Assembly (NCBI RefSeq): GCF_036088315.1
Contig: NZ_CP107996.1
Coordinates: 5,353,501-5,417,500 of the forward strand
Length of the DNA stretch: 64,000 nucleotides
From: Streptomyces sp. NBC_00344
GTDB taxonomy: Bacteria > Actinomycetota > Actinomycetes > Streptomycetales > Streptomycetaceae
Direction of reading: 5' to 3'
This document shows positions 45,020 through 52,557 of this stretch, in pieces. Below the pieces are notes generated by a model. It was not told where the DNA came from, did no database searches, and saw only the letters and a list, made by a program, of their open reading frames with translations. The translations under genes and the position numbers were made by a program. Position 1 is the stretch's first letter, and each line of letters opens with the position of its first letter.

Positions 45020-45952
45020 TCAGTAGCTCTGGCGGAAAGCGCGGCGGATGGCAAGCAGCCCGGCCAGCCCCGCGAGGAAGAGGACCACGCCGACGGCCTG
45101 GCTGTAACCGAGGTCCGACTCCATGAATGCCTTCTCGTAGACCAGGAAGGACAGCGTGGTCGACGAGTTGGCGGGGCCGCCCTGCGTCAGCAGCAGCACC
45201 TGCTGCGCGGAGCCGAAGAGCGTCCAGAGGAACTGGAGCATCGCCACCACACCGACGTACTCCTTGATGACCGGGAACTGGATCCGCCACATGGCCCGCC
45301 AGTGTCCCGCCCCGTCCAGTTGTGCGGCCTCGCCGATCTCCTCGGGAACGCTGTCGAGACGGGCCGCGAACAGAACCGCTGTGAAGCCGATACCGGCCCA
45401 GATGTCCAGAGCGATCAGACAGTAGAGAGCGGTGTCGGGATTGGCCAGCCAGGCATCGCTCAGCGAACCGAGCCCGGCCGACTTCAGTGCCCCGTTGAGC
45501 AGCCCGTCGGGGGAGAGCGCGGCATAGAAGACCATGGCCTTGGCCGGTGTGGAGATCAGCCCGGGAACGAAGAGCAGATACCGGATCACCCGGTGCCCGG
45601 GCGGCTTCTGCGCCACGTAGTAGCCGACCATGTAGGCGCACACGATCATCACCGGCAGCGCGATGATCAGCTGGACACCGGTGTTGCGCACGGCCTGCCA
45701 GAAGACCGGATCGTCCGACAGCACACGGAAGTTGTCGAGCCCGGCGAACGAGGTGGGCTGGAGCATGCCCGGCCAGTGCAGCGCGGCGATCACGAAGATC
45801 GCCGCCATCGGCCCGACCATGAAGATCAGATACCAGGCCAGGGCCGGAACCGCGAGAACGGTGGTCCGCGTTCCGCGCCGCTGCTTCGGCCCGGCCGGGG
45901 CGGGTGGTACGGCCTGCCGGGAGGCGGGCCTGACGGATGACGCCATCGTCAT
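45020..45952 (-). CDS. sugar ABC transporter permease (MalF-like)
   Basis: 310 residues, six membrane helices after a positively charged Pro-rich cytoplasmic start. EAA loop: EIGEAAQLDGAGHWRAMWRIQFP. Typical GGPANSSTTLSFLVYEKAF near the C terminus. Forms the channel with the MalG-like subunit. 12 nt downstream of the substrate-binding protein gene in the same operon. Confidence 0.93.
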   Translation of the reverse strand: MTMASSVRPASRQAVPPAPAGPKQRRGTRTTVLAVPALAWYLIFMVGPMAAIFVIAALHWPGMLQPTSFAGLDNFRVLSDDPVFWQAVRNTGVQLIIALPVMIVCAYMVGYYVAQKPPGHRVIRYLLFVPGLISTPAKAMVFYAALSPDGLLNGALKSAGLGSLSDAWLANPDTALYCLIALDIWAGIGFTAVLFAARLDSVPEEIGEAAQLDGAGHWRAMWRIQFPVIKEYVGVVAMLQFLWTLFGSAQQVLLLTQGGPANSSTTLSFLVYEKAFMESDLGYSQAVGVVLFLAGLAGLLAIRRAFRQSY

Positions 45953-45964
45953 GGGGTTGCCTCC

Positions 45965-47257
45965 TCAGGCGTTGCGGTACGCGCCCTCGAGCGCGGAGAT
46001 GATGCGGCGGGCGCTGGTGCCAGGGGTGAAGGCGGTGCTGGTGGCCTGGATCATCGGCTGGACGGCCGAAGGCGGTACGTACAGGTCGGGCAGCACGACC
46101 TGGCTGACGCTGTCGCCGAGCTTCTGGGCCTTGGCGACGAGCGGGAAGCCGTCGCTCAGGGTGTCGGTCCGCACGGCCATGTCCCGGCCGCCCTCGGACA
46201 CGAAGCGGGCGATCACATCGGGCCGGTACATGAACCTGACGAACTTCTCCACGGTTTCGATCTTCTTGGTGCCGTTCGGGCTCACCCAGAACCCCGAGAC
46301 CGTGAAGGTCCGCAGAATGGTCGGCTTCGGGTGGACGGCGCCGGACGGCAGCGGCCAGCCGCCCACCTCCGTATGCGCGGCCACCTGATCGGGCACCCTC
46401 GCGAGCGCGGAGGACATCGCGGACTCCATCGCCGCGGCCCCGGTGTTGAACTGGGTGGTCATCGAATCGGTGGTGAGCCCCTGGGCCTTGTCGGTGAAGA
46501 CCCCGGCGTCGCGCAGTTCGACGAAGTACTCGATGCCCTCACGCGCGCCCTTGATCCCGCTGAAGTCGCCGGTGGAATAGAGCTTCTTGGCCTGCGGAGC
46601 GGCGAGGAACGACTGGATGATCTGAGCGAGCAGCTTCTGACCGGTCCAGTCGTTACCGCCTATGGTGACGGGCGCGGTGCCCTTGGCCCGCAGCTTCCTG
46701 GCGGCCGCTATCAGCGCGTCTCCGGTGAGTGGTATCTCCTCGACCCCCGCCTGGTGCATCGCCGCGCGGTTGAAGGCGACCGGCCAGTTACTGGCGATGT
46801 AGGGCAGAGCCCGGAGCCGCCCCTTCTCATCGGTCCACTCGGTGAGCGCCGCGGGCAGGATGCGCTTCCGCAGGCCCCAGTCGTCGAGGTAGCCGTTCAT
46901 GGCGACCGTGGCACCGAGCCCGGTCCAGGAGACGGTCTTGTCGTAGAGGTTGACCATCACGACATCGGCTTCTTTGTGAGCCAGCCGGGACGTCTCGTAG
47001 ACCTGTCCCAGCTCGTCCCCGTTGACCAGGCTCTTGACCCTCAGTCCCGGATTCTCCTTGCGGAAGGTGTCGAGAACGGCCCGGAAGGTGGCGGAGCCGG
47101 GCGCGGTGCCGCCGAGCTGGCTGTGCAGCACCAGGGTGTCGGGGTCCGATTCGTCCCCACCGAGCACCCCGCACCCGGACAGTCCCGGCACGGCGACACC
47201 GGCGGCAACGGCCGCGCCTGCGGATATGAACCCGCGGCGATTCAGCATGGAACGCAC
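45965..47257 (-). CDS. sugar ABC transporter substrate-binding lipoprotein
   Basis: 430 residues, extracellular solute-binding protein family 1. Signal peptide combines a twin-arginine motif (NRRGFISAG) with a lipobox (LSGCG), suggesting a Tat-exported lipoprotein. Mature domain: FRKENPGLRVKSLVNG, VVMVNLYDKTVSW, GNDWTGQKLLAQII. GTG 47257 is preferred because TAGGAGG lies 9 nt upstream; ATG 47248 would be 18 nt away. First gene of the operon. Confidence 0.93.
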   Translation of the reverse strand: MRSMLNRRGFISAGAAVAAGVAVPGLSGCGVLGGDESDPDTLVLHSQLGGTAPGSATFRAVLDTFRKENPGLRVKSLVNGDELGQVYETSRLAHKEADVVMVNLYDKTVSWTGLGATVAMNGYLDDWGLRKRILPAALTEWTDEKGRLRALPYIASNWPVAFNRAAMHQAGVEEIPLTGDALIAAARKLRAKGTAPVTIGGNDWTGQKLLAQIIQSFLAAPQAKKLYSTGDFSGIKGAREGIEYFVELRDAGVFTDKAQGLTTDSMTTQFNTGAAAMESAMSSALARVPDQVAAHTEVGGWPLPSGAVHPKPTILRTFTVSGFWVSPNGTKKIETVEKFVRFMYRPDVIARFVSEGGRDMAVRTDTLSDGFPLVAKAQKLGDSVSQVVLPDLYVPPSAVQPMIQATSTAFTPGTSARRIISALEGAYRNA

Positions 47258-47295
47258 GGCGTACGGCCTCCTACGGGGGAGTGCGGGCGGGGGTG

Positions 47296-47354
47296 GTTAA
47301 TCGATACACCTGCGAGGTGCGAGCACCGTACGAGGCGATCGTTGAGCGGTCAAC
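47296..47354 (-). promoter_or_regulatory. promoter of sugar operon with two LacI-type operators
   Basis: Minus-strand -35 TTGACC (47353-47348), 17-nt spacer, -10 TACGGT (47330-47325). GTTGA-GCGG-TCAAC (47341-47354), a near-perfect palindrome with a central CG, overlaps the -35. A second imperfect palindrome GTTAATCGATACAC (47296-47309), centred on ATCGAT, covers the early transcribed region. This is a classical layout for LacI-family repression by the operon's own regulator. Confidence 0.7.
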
Positions 47355-47812
47355 CCCCCGTTGCACATGGTGAAAAGGCCCTCGCCACACGACGGATCCG
47401 GGCAGGCGCCGAGCGCATCGGGCGTACCCCCGCAGGAGGCGGGAAACCTTCGTTTCTCTCTGCACTCACGTTCCGCGGGGCGTGTGTGTACGCCGGCGGT
47501 CCGACGGTAAGGCAGGGGGAACCGCGCGAGGTCACAGGCACGGCATGACGCCGAGAAGGGGGATGCGGCGGCCGGTTTCGGCGCGGAAGCGCGCATCGGG
47601 GTCTCCGCCCGCAGCAGCGCAGGGGCCCGGCCGTGCGGCTACGCACGTACCGGCCGTACAGCCCCGCCCCTGACCGTATTCCCCCGGTCGGGATTGCCGG
47701 GGCACTGCCCATGGCACACATTCCCGGGGGTCTGCTGAGCGCCCCGCCCGGCCCGGCATCTTATGACACCGTGACGCCCGGTGCGTTGATGCTTCCGGGC
47801 GCCACGGAGATG
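47355..47812. other. 458-nt gap between sugar operon promoter and TerD/nuclease gene
   Basis: No supported gene on either strand: open frames here lack ribosome binding sites, recognisable domains or coherent codon use. Several GC-rich inverted repeats (for example around 47690 and 47735) may terminate the TerD-nuclease transcript. Confidence 0.4.
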
Positions 47813-49837
47813 TCATTGCACGCGCTGTTCCAGCCGCGTGATGACGCTCGTGCAGAAGGCGTCCACCGCGGCGTCCACGCTCCGGATGAAGCCGGACTCG
47901 GCGTTGCCGCGGGTGATCCCCACACTCTTGGAGAGAGTCAGCCGGAATCCGCTGATCTGACCGCCGCCCTTCGGTACGAGATCACCGGGCTCCGGACGCA
48001 GCTTCTCCAATGTGCCGCGCGGACCGGCCGTATCCCCCTCGAGGACGGCTTGGACGTGCAGGTCCGCCGGTGCGTCGCTGAGCAGCTTCATCAGGCGTTT
48101 CACCCGGGCGAGGGGATAGGTCTGATCCGAGGCCGGGACCAGGATGGAGGTCCGCAGACGTCCCATTCTCAGGTCGGCGACGACCGTCAGGTTGCCGGGC
48201 GCTCCGTCGATCCGGATCTCTGCCTTGAGGAGGCCGTCCTCGCAGAGGCTGTCGGCGAGTTCGGTGCGGCGAGTCTGCGGATCGACCCCGCGCTTGCTGC
48301 GCCGGACCGCCGCCACCTTACGGCCCAGTTCGCCGCCGAGCCGCAGGCAGACCTGCTGGACCAGCCGTTCCCAGCTCTCGACCACCCGCACGGCGCGGAG
48401 ATCGCCGGGACACAGCGTGTCGTCGTCGATGGCTCTGCGCACGGGTACCCAGGCGGGCCCCATGTTCAGGAAGCCATGGCAGCCGGAATTCTCGTGCTGG
48501 AGATAGTGGAGGAGTTCCTGCAGCAGCCAGGCGTGCGGTTCGAGACGTACGCCTTCGTGCAGGATCAGCCGCTGGGCCTGATGCGCGACTTCGGCCCAGG
48601 AGAGATGCCAGAGCCCGACCTTGTGCTTGCGCCGGCCGTCCAGCTTCACGTCGACGAGCGGAGTCCCCTCGAGTGCAACGTCGTTGGAGATCGTCACCAC
48701 AGCCTCGTATCCGCGTCGGGCCGCGATGTTCATGTAGTCCTGGATCTGCTCCGACTTCAGCGGATTCCCGTTGGTCTTGGTCTCGACCAGCGCAGTCCAC
48801 AACTTTCCCGCCCGTTCGACGCGAACGATGCCGTCGGGCCGCTTCGGCGTCTCGCCGTGAGGGAGGGAGACTTCGGTGAACGTTTCCATGCGGCCGGCCG
48901 GAGTACCGAAAGCGGCCGTCAGCCTGCGTCCGAACTCAGGGACCTGAGCCATCACCGACAGCAGGACGGAGGTCGCGCGCGTCTCGCGCTCCCTGTCGTT
49001 CTTCAGGGACGAAGCGGGGAACAGGCGCGCCAAACGCCAGGACTCGTTCTCGGCAAGCGTGGGCCGGGGCGCCCTGGGCAGGGTGATCTTCTTCTTCGCC
49101 GTCCGGAGCCGGCTCACCGGCGCCGGCTGATCGTGCGGCACGACGGAGACGTCCGGAGGCGCCGCCGAACCCGCCGCCGGATTCGCGGCCGAGAGCAGTT
49201 TGACGGCTTCCGGTGTCCTCGGCGTGGGCACCTGGCCGGCTGTGGTGACCGTAGGAGCCAACTCGGTTTGGGCGTCGTCGTCCTGGGCGTCGTCCTCGTC
49301 GATTTCGATTCCGTAGTCGGTGGCCAGACCGGCCAGCCCCGTGTCGTAGCCCTGGCCCACTGCCCGGAACTTCCAGACGTCTTCCCGCCGGTAGATCTCA
49401 CCGAAAACGAATGCGCTCTCGGCGCCCGCTCCGCTGATGGAGAATCCGAGTACACATTCACCGACCCGGTCGCTGAGTGTGAGTCGCAGATTCTCCAACT
49501 CGCCGAACCTGGCGCGCCGGTAGCGGCTGGCAGCGATGATGACCCGCTGGACATCGGAGGGGATCGCCGTCAGGTCCAGTCGGATCCGGTCCTCGCTACC
49601 ACTGTCGGTCGGAGTTGCCCCGAGCAGCTGGACACTTCCGTCCGATGCGACCGGGTTGTTGTAGAAGTAGAAATCGGCGTTGCTGCGTACCTTGCGGTTC
49701 TCGTCGAGCATCAGGACGGATACATCGGCCTCGCCTTCACCGCTCGGACTGCTCCAGCTCAAGCTGATGACAACCGAATCCGCATGGTCGCTGAGCTGAG
49801 GCAGGCCTACGTTCGCACCCTTGATCAATTCATGCAT
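47813..49837 (-). CDS. TerD domain fused to PD-(D/E)xK nuclease-like domain
   Basis: 674 residues. Residues 1-180 are a TerD/CABP1 domain: ELIKGANVGLPQL, VLMLDENRKVRSNADFYFYN and FVFGEIYRREDVWKFRAVGQ are classic, and the acidic EDDAQDDDAQ follows. TerD domains bind calcium and belong to the tellurium/stress network. Residues about 260-420 show a restriction-endonuclease-like pattern: KRPDG (D335), then VETK (E352-x-K354) after a strand, and EQIQDYMN-IAARRGYEAVVTI, which fits PD-(D/E)xK nucleases. The C-terminal 200 residues are unassigned. A link between TerD proteins and DNA processing has been proposed in the literature. Start at 49837 (MHELIKG); frame extends to 49870. Confidence 0.82.
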   Translation of the reverse strand: MHELIKGANVGLPQLSDHADSVVISLSWSSPSGEGEADVSVLMLDENRKVRSNADFYFYNNPVASDGSVQLLGATPTDSGSEDRIRLDLTAIPSDVQRVIIAASRYRRARFGELENLRLTLSDRVGECVLGFSISGAGAESAFVFGEIYRREDVWKFRAVGQGYDTGLAGLATDYGIEIDEDDAQDDDAQTELAPTVTTAGQVPTPRTPEAVKLLSAANPAAGSAAPPDVSVVPHDQPAPVSRLRTAKKKITLPRAPRPTLAENESWRLARLFPASSLKNDRERETRATSVLLSVMAQVPEFGRRLTAAFGTPAGRMETFTEVSLPHGETPKRPDGIVRVERAGKLWTALVETKTNGNPLKSEQIQDYMNIAARRGYEAVVTISNDVALEGTPLVDVKLDGRRKHKVGLWHLSWAEVAHQAQRLILHEGVRLEPHAWLLQELLHYLQHENSGCHGFLNMGPAWVPVRRAIDDDTLCPGDLRAVRVVESWERLVQQVCLRLGGELGRKVAAVRRSKRGVDPQTRRTELADSLCEDGLLKAEIRIDGAPGNLTVVADLRMGRLRTSILVPASDQTYPLARVKRLMKLLSDAPADLHVQAVLEGDTAGPRGTLEKLRPEPGDLVPKGGGQISGFRLTLSKSVGITRGNAESGFIRSVDAAVDAFCTSVITRLEQRVQ

Positions 49838-50331
49838 GGTGCACGCCCCCCCGGGCTCGTGGGACCGCACTCGACGGTGCGCCGAACTGCCGTCCCGTGA
49901 AGATGAGATGTGACTCCGATGAAGATCTTGAGGGGATGTTACGGCCTGACAAGGTCGGATTCTGCCGCAGTTGAGAAAAATCTTCCCCCGTGCTCCGGCT
50001 GGATCCGAATGCTCGGACGTGCCGATATCAGAGGGACGTCGCCCAGGCGGCCGGCGTATTCGACGTCAGCCTCCCGCAGACCGTGTGGGCGCGGGAGTCG
50101 TGGGTCTGCCAGTTGGCCGGATGGAGACGATGCGTGGTCCAGCCGCGCATGCGGGGCAGGCGGGCGGCGTACGGATGGTGCGGGCCGTCGGCATCGAGGA
50201 GAAGCAGAGTGCGATCCGTCATGAAGGAGGGGTGCTTGCGAGGAAGCCCTGTCCGCTCCGGCATCGGAGGCGACCCCGACCCGCCCAATAACTGTTCGAT
50301 CCGGCGGAGTTGTCGCTGATACGTTCCATCC
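49838..50331. other. 494-nt region between TerD-nuclease and DUF7873-like gene
   Basis: Holds the divergent promoters. On the minus strand TTGTCA (around 49950) with CAAGAT 16 nt further is a plausible promoter for the TerD-nuclease gene. A minus-strand frame (50028-50222) has coding-like third positions and is listed separately. The region has lower GC than the flanking genes near 49900-50000. Confidence 0.4.
50028..50222 (-). CDS. possible small hypothetical protein
   Basis: 64 codons from ATG 50222 (MTDRTLLLLDADGPHHPYAA...). About 85% of third positions are G or C, better than the antisense frames here, and the frame fills otherwise empty sequence. However there is no ribosome binding site (the upstream strand reads CCCTCC) and no recognisable domain; several His, Trp and Arg residues are scattered. 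The frame continues upstream to a TTG at 50345, overlapping the divergent gene. Could be a decayed gene. Confidence 0.25.
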   Translation of the reverse strand: MTDRTLLLLDADGPHHPYAARLPRMRGWTTHRLHPANWQTHDSRAHTVCGRLTSNTPAAWATSL

Positions 50332-51075
50332 GTGGCGAAACTCAATCAGATCATCGCAGTCGAAAAGGGAATCAAGTCCAAGTCCCACCAGGACCTCACC
50401 GCGGCCCAGCAGGGCCTGCAGAAGCCGGTTCTGCTGTCGGGTATCTCCCGGACCTACCAGCCGAAGGACGAAGAGGGCGAGCAGTTGCCGCCCGAGTCGA
50501 CCCGGGTGCAGGTGCAGGCCGAGGACGTGCTGCGGGACACCGCGGGCACCCTGACCCGCCTCTTCGACGTCACCGCCACCAAGGACTGGGCGAACTGCTC
50601 GGCACGCGCCGATGTGCGGGTCGACGGACGCACGCTGCTTGCTGCCGTGCCCGTTTCGTATCTGCTCTTCCTGGAGAAGCAGCTCACCGACCTCAACACC
50701 TTTGTACGGAAGCTGCCGGTGCTCGACGCCTCCGAAGCCTGGGTTCAGGATCCGTCCACCGATGCCTGGAAGACCGAGCCGGTCCGCACGGTCCGTACGA
50801 AGAAGGTGCCCCGCAACCACGTCAAGGCGGAGGCGACCGAGAAGCATCCGGCGCAGGTCGAGGTGTACTACGAGGACGTGCCGGTCGGTTACTGGACCAC
50901 CGTGAAGTTCTCCGGAGCGCTGCCCGCCCGTCGCGTCAACGAGCTGCTCGGCCGGGTGGAGAAGCTCCAGCAGGCGGTGAAGTTCGCGCGGGAGGAGGCG
51001 AACGGCGCAGACGTCACCGATGAGCGCGTCGGGGATGCGGTGTTCGGCTACCTGTTCGGGACTGGTCAGGCCTGA
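50332..51075 (+). CDS. conserved actinobacterial protein (DUF7873-like)
   Basis: 247 residues of a family I recall as widespread and uncharacterised in Streptomyces. Opens KLNQIIAVEKGIKSKSHQDL, then LLSGISRTYQPKDEEGEQLP; a central stretch VRVDGRTLLAAVPVSYLLFL and YYEDVPVGYWTTVKFSGALP follow. No signal or membrane segment. The GTG start is preceded by TACGTT (50320-50325) and 6 nt, with no ribosome binding site: a leaderless arrangement. Function unknown; lies between a TerD fusion gene and the permuted tRNA-like RNA. Confidence 0.8.
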   Translation: MAKLNQIIAVEKGIKSKSHQDLTAAQQGLQKPVLLSGISRTYQPKDEEGEQLPPESTRVQVQAEDVLRDTAGTLTRLFDVTATKDWANCSARADVRVDGRTLLAAVPVSYLLFLEKQLTDLNTFVRKLPVLDASEAWVQDPSTDAWKTEPVRTVRTKKVPRNHVKAEATEKHPAQVEVYYEDVPVGYWTTVKFSGALPARRVNELLGRVEKLQQAVKFAREEANGADVTDERVGDAVFGYLFGTGQA

Positions 51076-51240
51076 GGCAACGGTAGTCTCACAGACTCCC
51101 CGGCCGCCCGAGTGCGGACCCGGGGTGCGCGAGGAGCGCAAGCTGAAACTGAAGTTCGTCGTGATGAAGCGGCATCAGCCGCGTTCCATCTCAGACTCTC
51201 GCTCCAGACTCAGCATTCGCCGCTCATCGTCGGCTCGACC
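51076..51240 (+). other. non-coding stretch 5' of the permuted tRNA-like RNA
   Basis: 165 nt without a gene. Begins with the small perfect hairpin AGTCT-CAC-AGACT (about 51083-51096). I looked for group I intron core sequences (P7-like) and found none convincing. No clear promoter. Confidence 0.4.
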
Positions 51241-51346
51241 GGGCACAGGCCTGGTCGTCGGTTGCCGGTTCGACCCCGGCCCGCCCCTCTCCGCGGGGCG
51301 GTAGCTCAATGGCAGAGCGCGACGACGTAACGACTGACCTGTGCCC
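51241..51346 (+). ncRNA. candidate circularly permuted tRNA-like RNA
   Basis: The 3' half of a tRNA-like fold precedes the 5' half. T arm GCCGG-TTCGACC-CCGGC (51264-51280) leads into acceptor strand CCGCCCC (51281-51287), then a 7-nt loop TCTCCGC, then the complementary acceptor strand GGGGCGG (51295-51301), TA, a canonical D arm GCTC-AATGGCA-GAGC (51304-51318) and G26. The anticodon-stem strands CGACGAC (51320-51326) and GTCGTCG (51254-51260) pair perfectly. Beyond an internal loop (11 and 4 nt), an outer 9-bp helix GGGCACAGG/CCTGTGCCC (51241-51249 with 51338-51346) closes the molecule. All tRNA-diagnostic loops are canonical. No anticodon can be assigned and no CCA is encoded. Confidence 0.6.
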
Positions 51347-51384
51347 TCAACTGAGCCGGCGTGTGCAGTGGGGCGGCATCAACA

Positions 51385-51415
51385 GGGCCCGGGGGTTGGA
51401 CATACCTCCGGGCCC
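51385..51415. terminator. strong hairpin after the tRNA-like RNA
   Basis: 11-bp stem GGGCCCGGGGG / CCTCCGGGCCC (one G-T pair) with a 9-nt loop, 39 nt after the outer helix of the tRNA-like RNA and 52 nt from the end of the convergent NTF2-like gene. No U-tract. Confidence 0.6.
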
Positions 51416-51467
51416 GCTCCACGTCTCTCCTGGCCTGGTATGCGCCGGTTCGCGCCGTGGCACGCTC

Positions 51468-51833
51468 TCAGCCGGCGAGTACGGTGCCGTAAGCCCCGAA
51501 TCCGGCGATCACCAGGCCGTCCCGGAAGGTCAGCACCTCGTAGACCCGCCCGCCGATCTGGTTGCGGTAGTCGATCACCAGAGAGTCGACGCCCGCGCGC
51601 ACATCCATCACCTCGAAGTGCAGATCGGGGATGCGGCTGAGCCCTGCGCTCCAGTACGTCCGCAGTTCGTCCTTGCCGTGGACCGTCCCCGAAGGATCAC
51701 CACTGAAGCGTTCGACCATCGGCGAGCTGAAGATCACGTCCTCGTGGTAGTGGCCGAGGATGCGGTCCATGTCGTGCGAGTTCCAGTCCTCTTGCCATTC
51801 CCCGGCGAACTTCCGCGCGAATTCCAGATCCAT
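51468..51833 (-). CDS. NTF2-like/SnoaL-fold protein
   Basis: 121 residues with the cone-like NTF2/SnoaL fold: EFARKFAGEWQEDWNSHDMD at the N terminus, ILGHYHEDVIFSSPMV, then GKDELRTYWSAGLSRIPDL. Such proteins include isomerases, cyclases and small-ligand binders, and the sequence alone does not choose. ATG 51833 follows -10 TACGAT (51846-51841, minus strand) by 7 nt with no ribosome binding site, so it is probably leaderless; codons upstream to 52031 are shadows of the divergent gene. Confidence 0.8.
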   Translation of the reverse strand: MDLEFARKFAGEWQEDWNSHDMDRILGHYHEDVIFSSPMVERFSGDPSGTVHGKDELRTYWSAGLSRIPDLHFEVMDVRAGVDSLVIDYRNQIGGRVYEVLTFRDGLVIAGFGAYGTVLAG

Positions 51834-51873
51834 GCGGCGGATCGTAACCGCCGGGCCGGGTGATGATGGAGGG

Positions 51874-52515
51874 GTGCGACTCGAACCGATCTCCTGGGAG
51901 CGGCTGGCCGGTGCCCTCGCCCGGCAGGCCGACGCGATCAAGGCGGCGGACGGTGGCCCCTGGCCGAAGGTGGCGATCGACGGCGCCCCCGCCACGCCCG
52001 CCGGGGAGCTGGCCCGGTCGGTCGCGGACATCCTCCGGACCGGTGGGAGGTCCGTTCATGTCGTCAGTACACAGGGGTTTCTGCGGCCCGCCTCGCTGCG
52101 GTACGAGTACGGGAAAAAGGATCCGGACTCCTACTACGACAGCTGGTTCGACACCGGTGCGCTGTGGCGCGAGGTCTTCGGGCCACTGGAGGCGGGCGGC
52201 AGTGGGCGGGTGCTGTCCGACCTCTGGGATCCGGCCACCGACCGGGCCACCCGCAGTCCGTACCACCGGCTGGCGGAGGGCGCTGTGCTGATCGTGCACG
52301 GACCGCTGCTGCTCGGCCACTGGTTTCCCTTCGATCTGAGCGCGCACATCCGACTGTCTCCGGGCGCCCTGCAGCGCCGCACCGATGACGACGAGCACTG
52401 GATGCTGCCGGCCTTCCGACGGTACGAGGACGAGGTGGACCCCGCAGCGAGCGCGGACGTCGTCGTACGGGCGGACCACCCGGACCACCTTGCCTGGAGC
52501 GGACTCGGCCGGTAG
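51874..52515 (+). CDS. uridine-kinase-like protein with degenerate P-loop
   Basis: 213 residues resembling the actinobacterial uridine kinase group: ISWERLAGALARQADAI, then VAIDGAPATPAGELARSVAD where the Walker A GxxxxGK[ST] would be. The essential Lys and Ser/Thr are missing (GAPATPAG), so ATP binding in the usual way is doubtful. Downstream, RYEYGKKDPDSYYDSWFDTG and VLIVHGPLLLGHWFPFDLSA are as in intact family members. It may be a non-catalytic paralogue. GTG 51874 follows GGAGGG immediately and GATGAT at leaderless distance; both readings are possible. Divergent from the NTF2-like gene. Confidence 0.7.
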   Translation: MRLEPISWERLAGALARQADAIKAADGGPWPKVAIDGAPATPAGELARSVADILRTGGRSVHVVSTQGFLRPASLRYEYGKKDPDSYYDSWFDTGALWREVFGPLEAGGSGRVLSDLWDPATDRATRSPYHRLAEGAVLIVHGPLLLGHWFPFDLSAHIRLSPGALQRRTDDDEHWMLPAFRRYEDEVDPAASADVVVRADHPDHLAWSGLGR

Positions 52516-52557
52516 TCCGGGGAGCGGCCCCACTGCGGCAGCATCAGCGGAGGACAG

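Noticed and set aside
51241..51346. tmRNA or two-piece tmRNA
   Set aside because: tmRNA has a degenerate D arm and a tag reading frame; here the D arm is fully paired and no tag sequence is visible.
51076..51470. permuted group I intron around the tRNA halves
   Set aside because: I looked for conserved group I core sequences in both flanks and found no convincing P3-P7 elements; not formally excluded without a covariance search.
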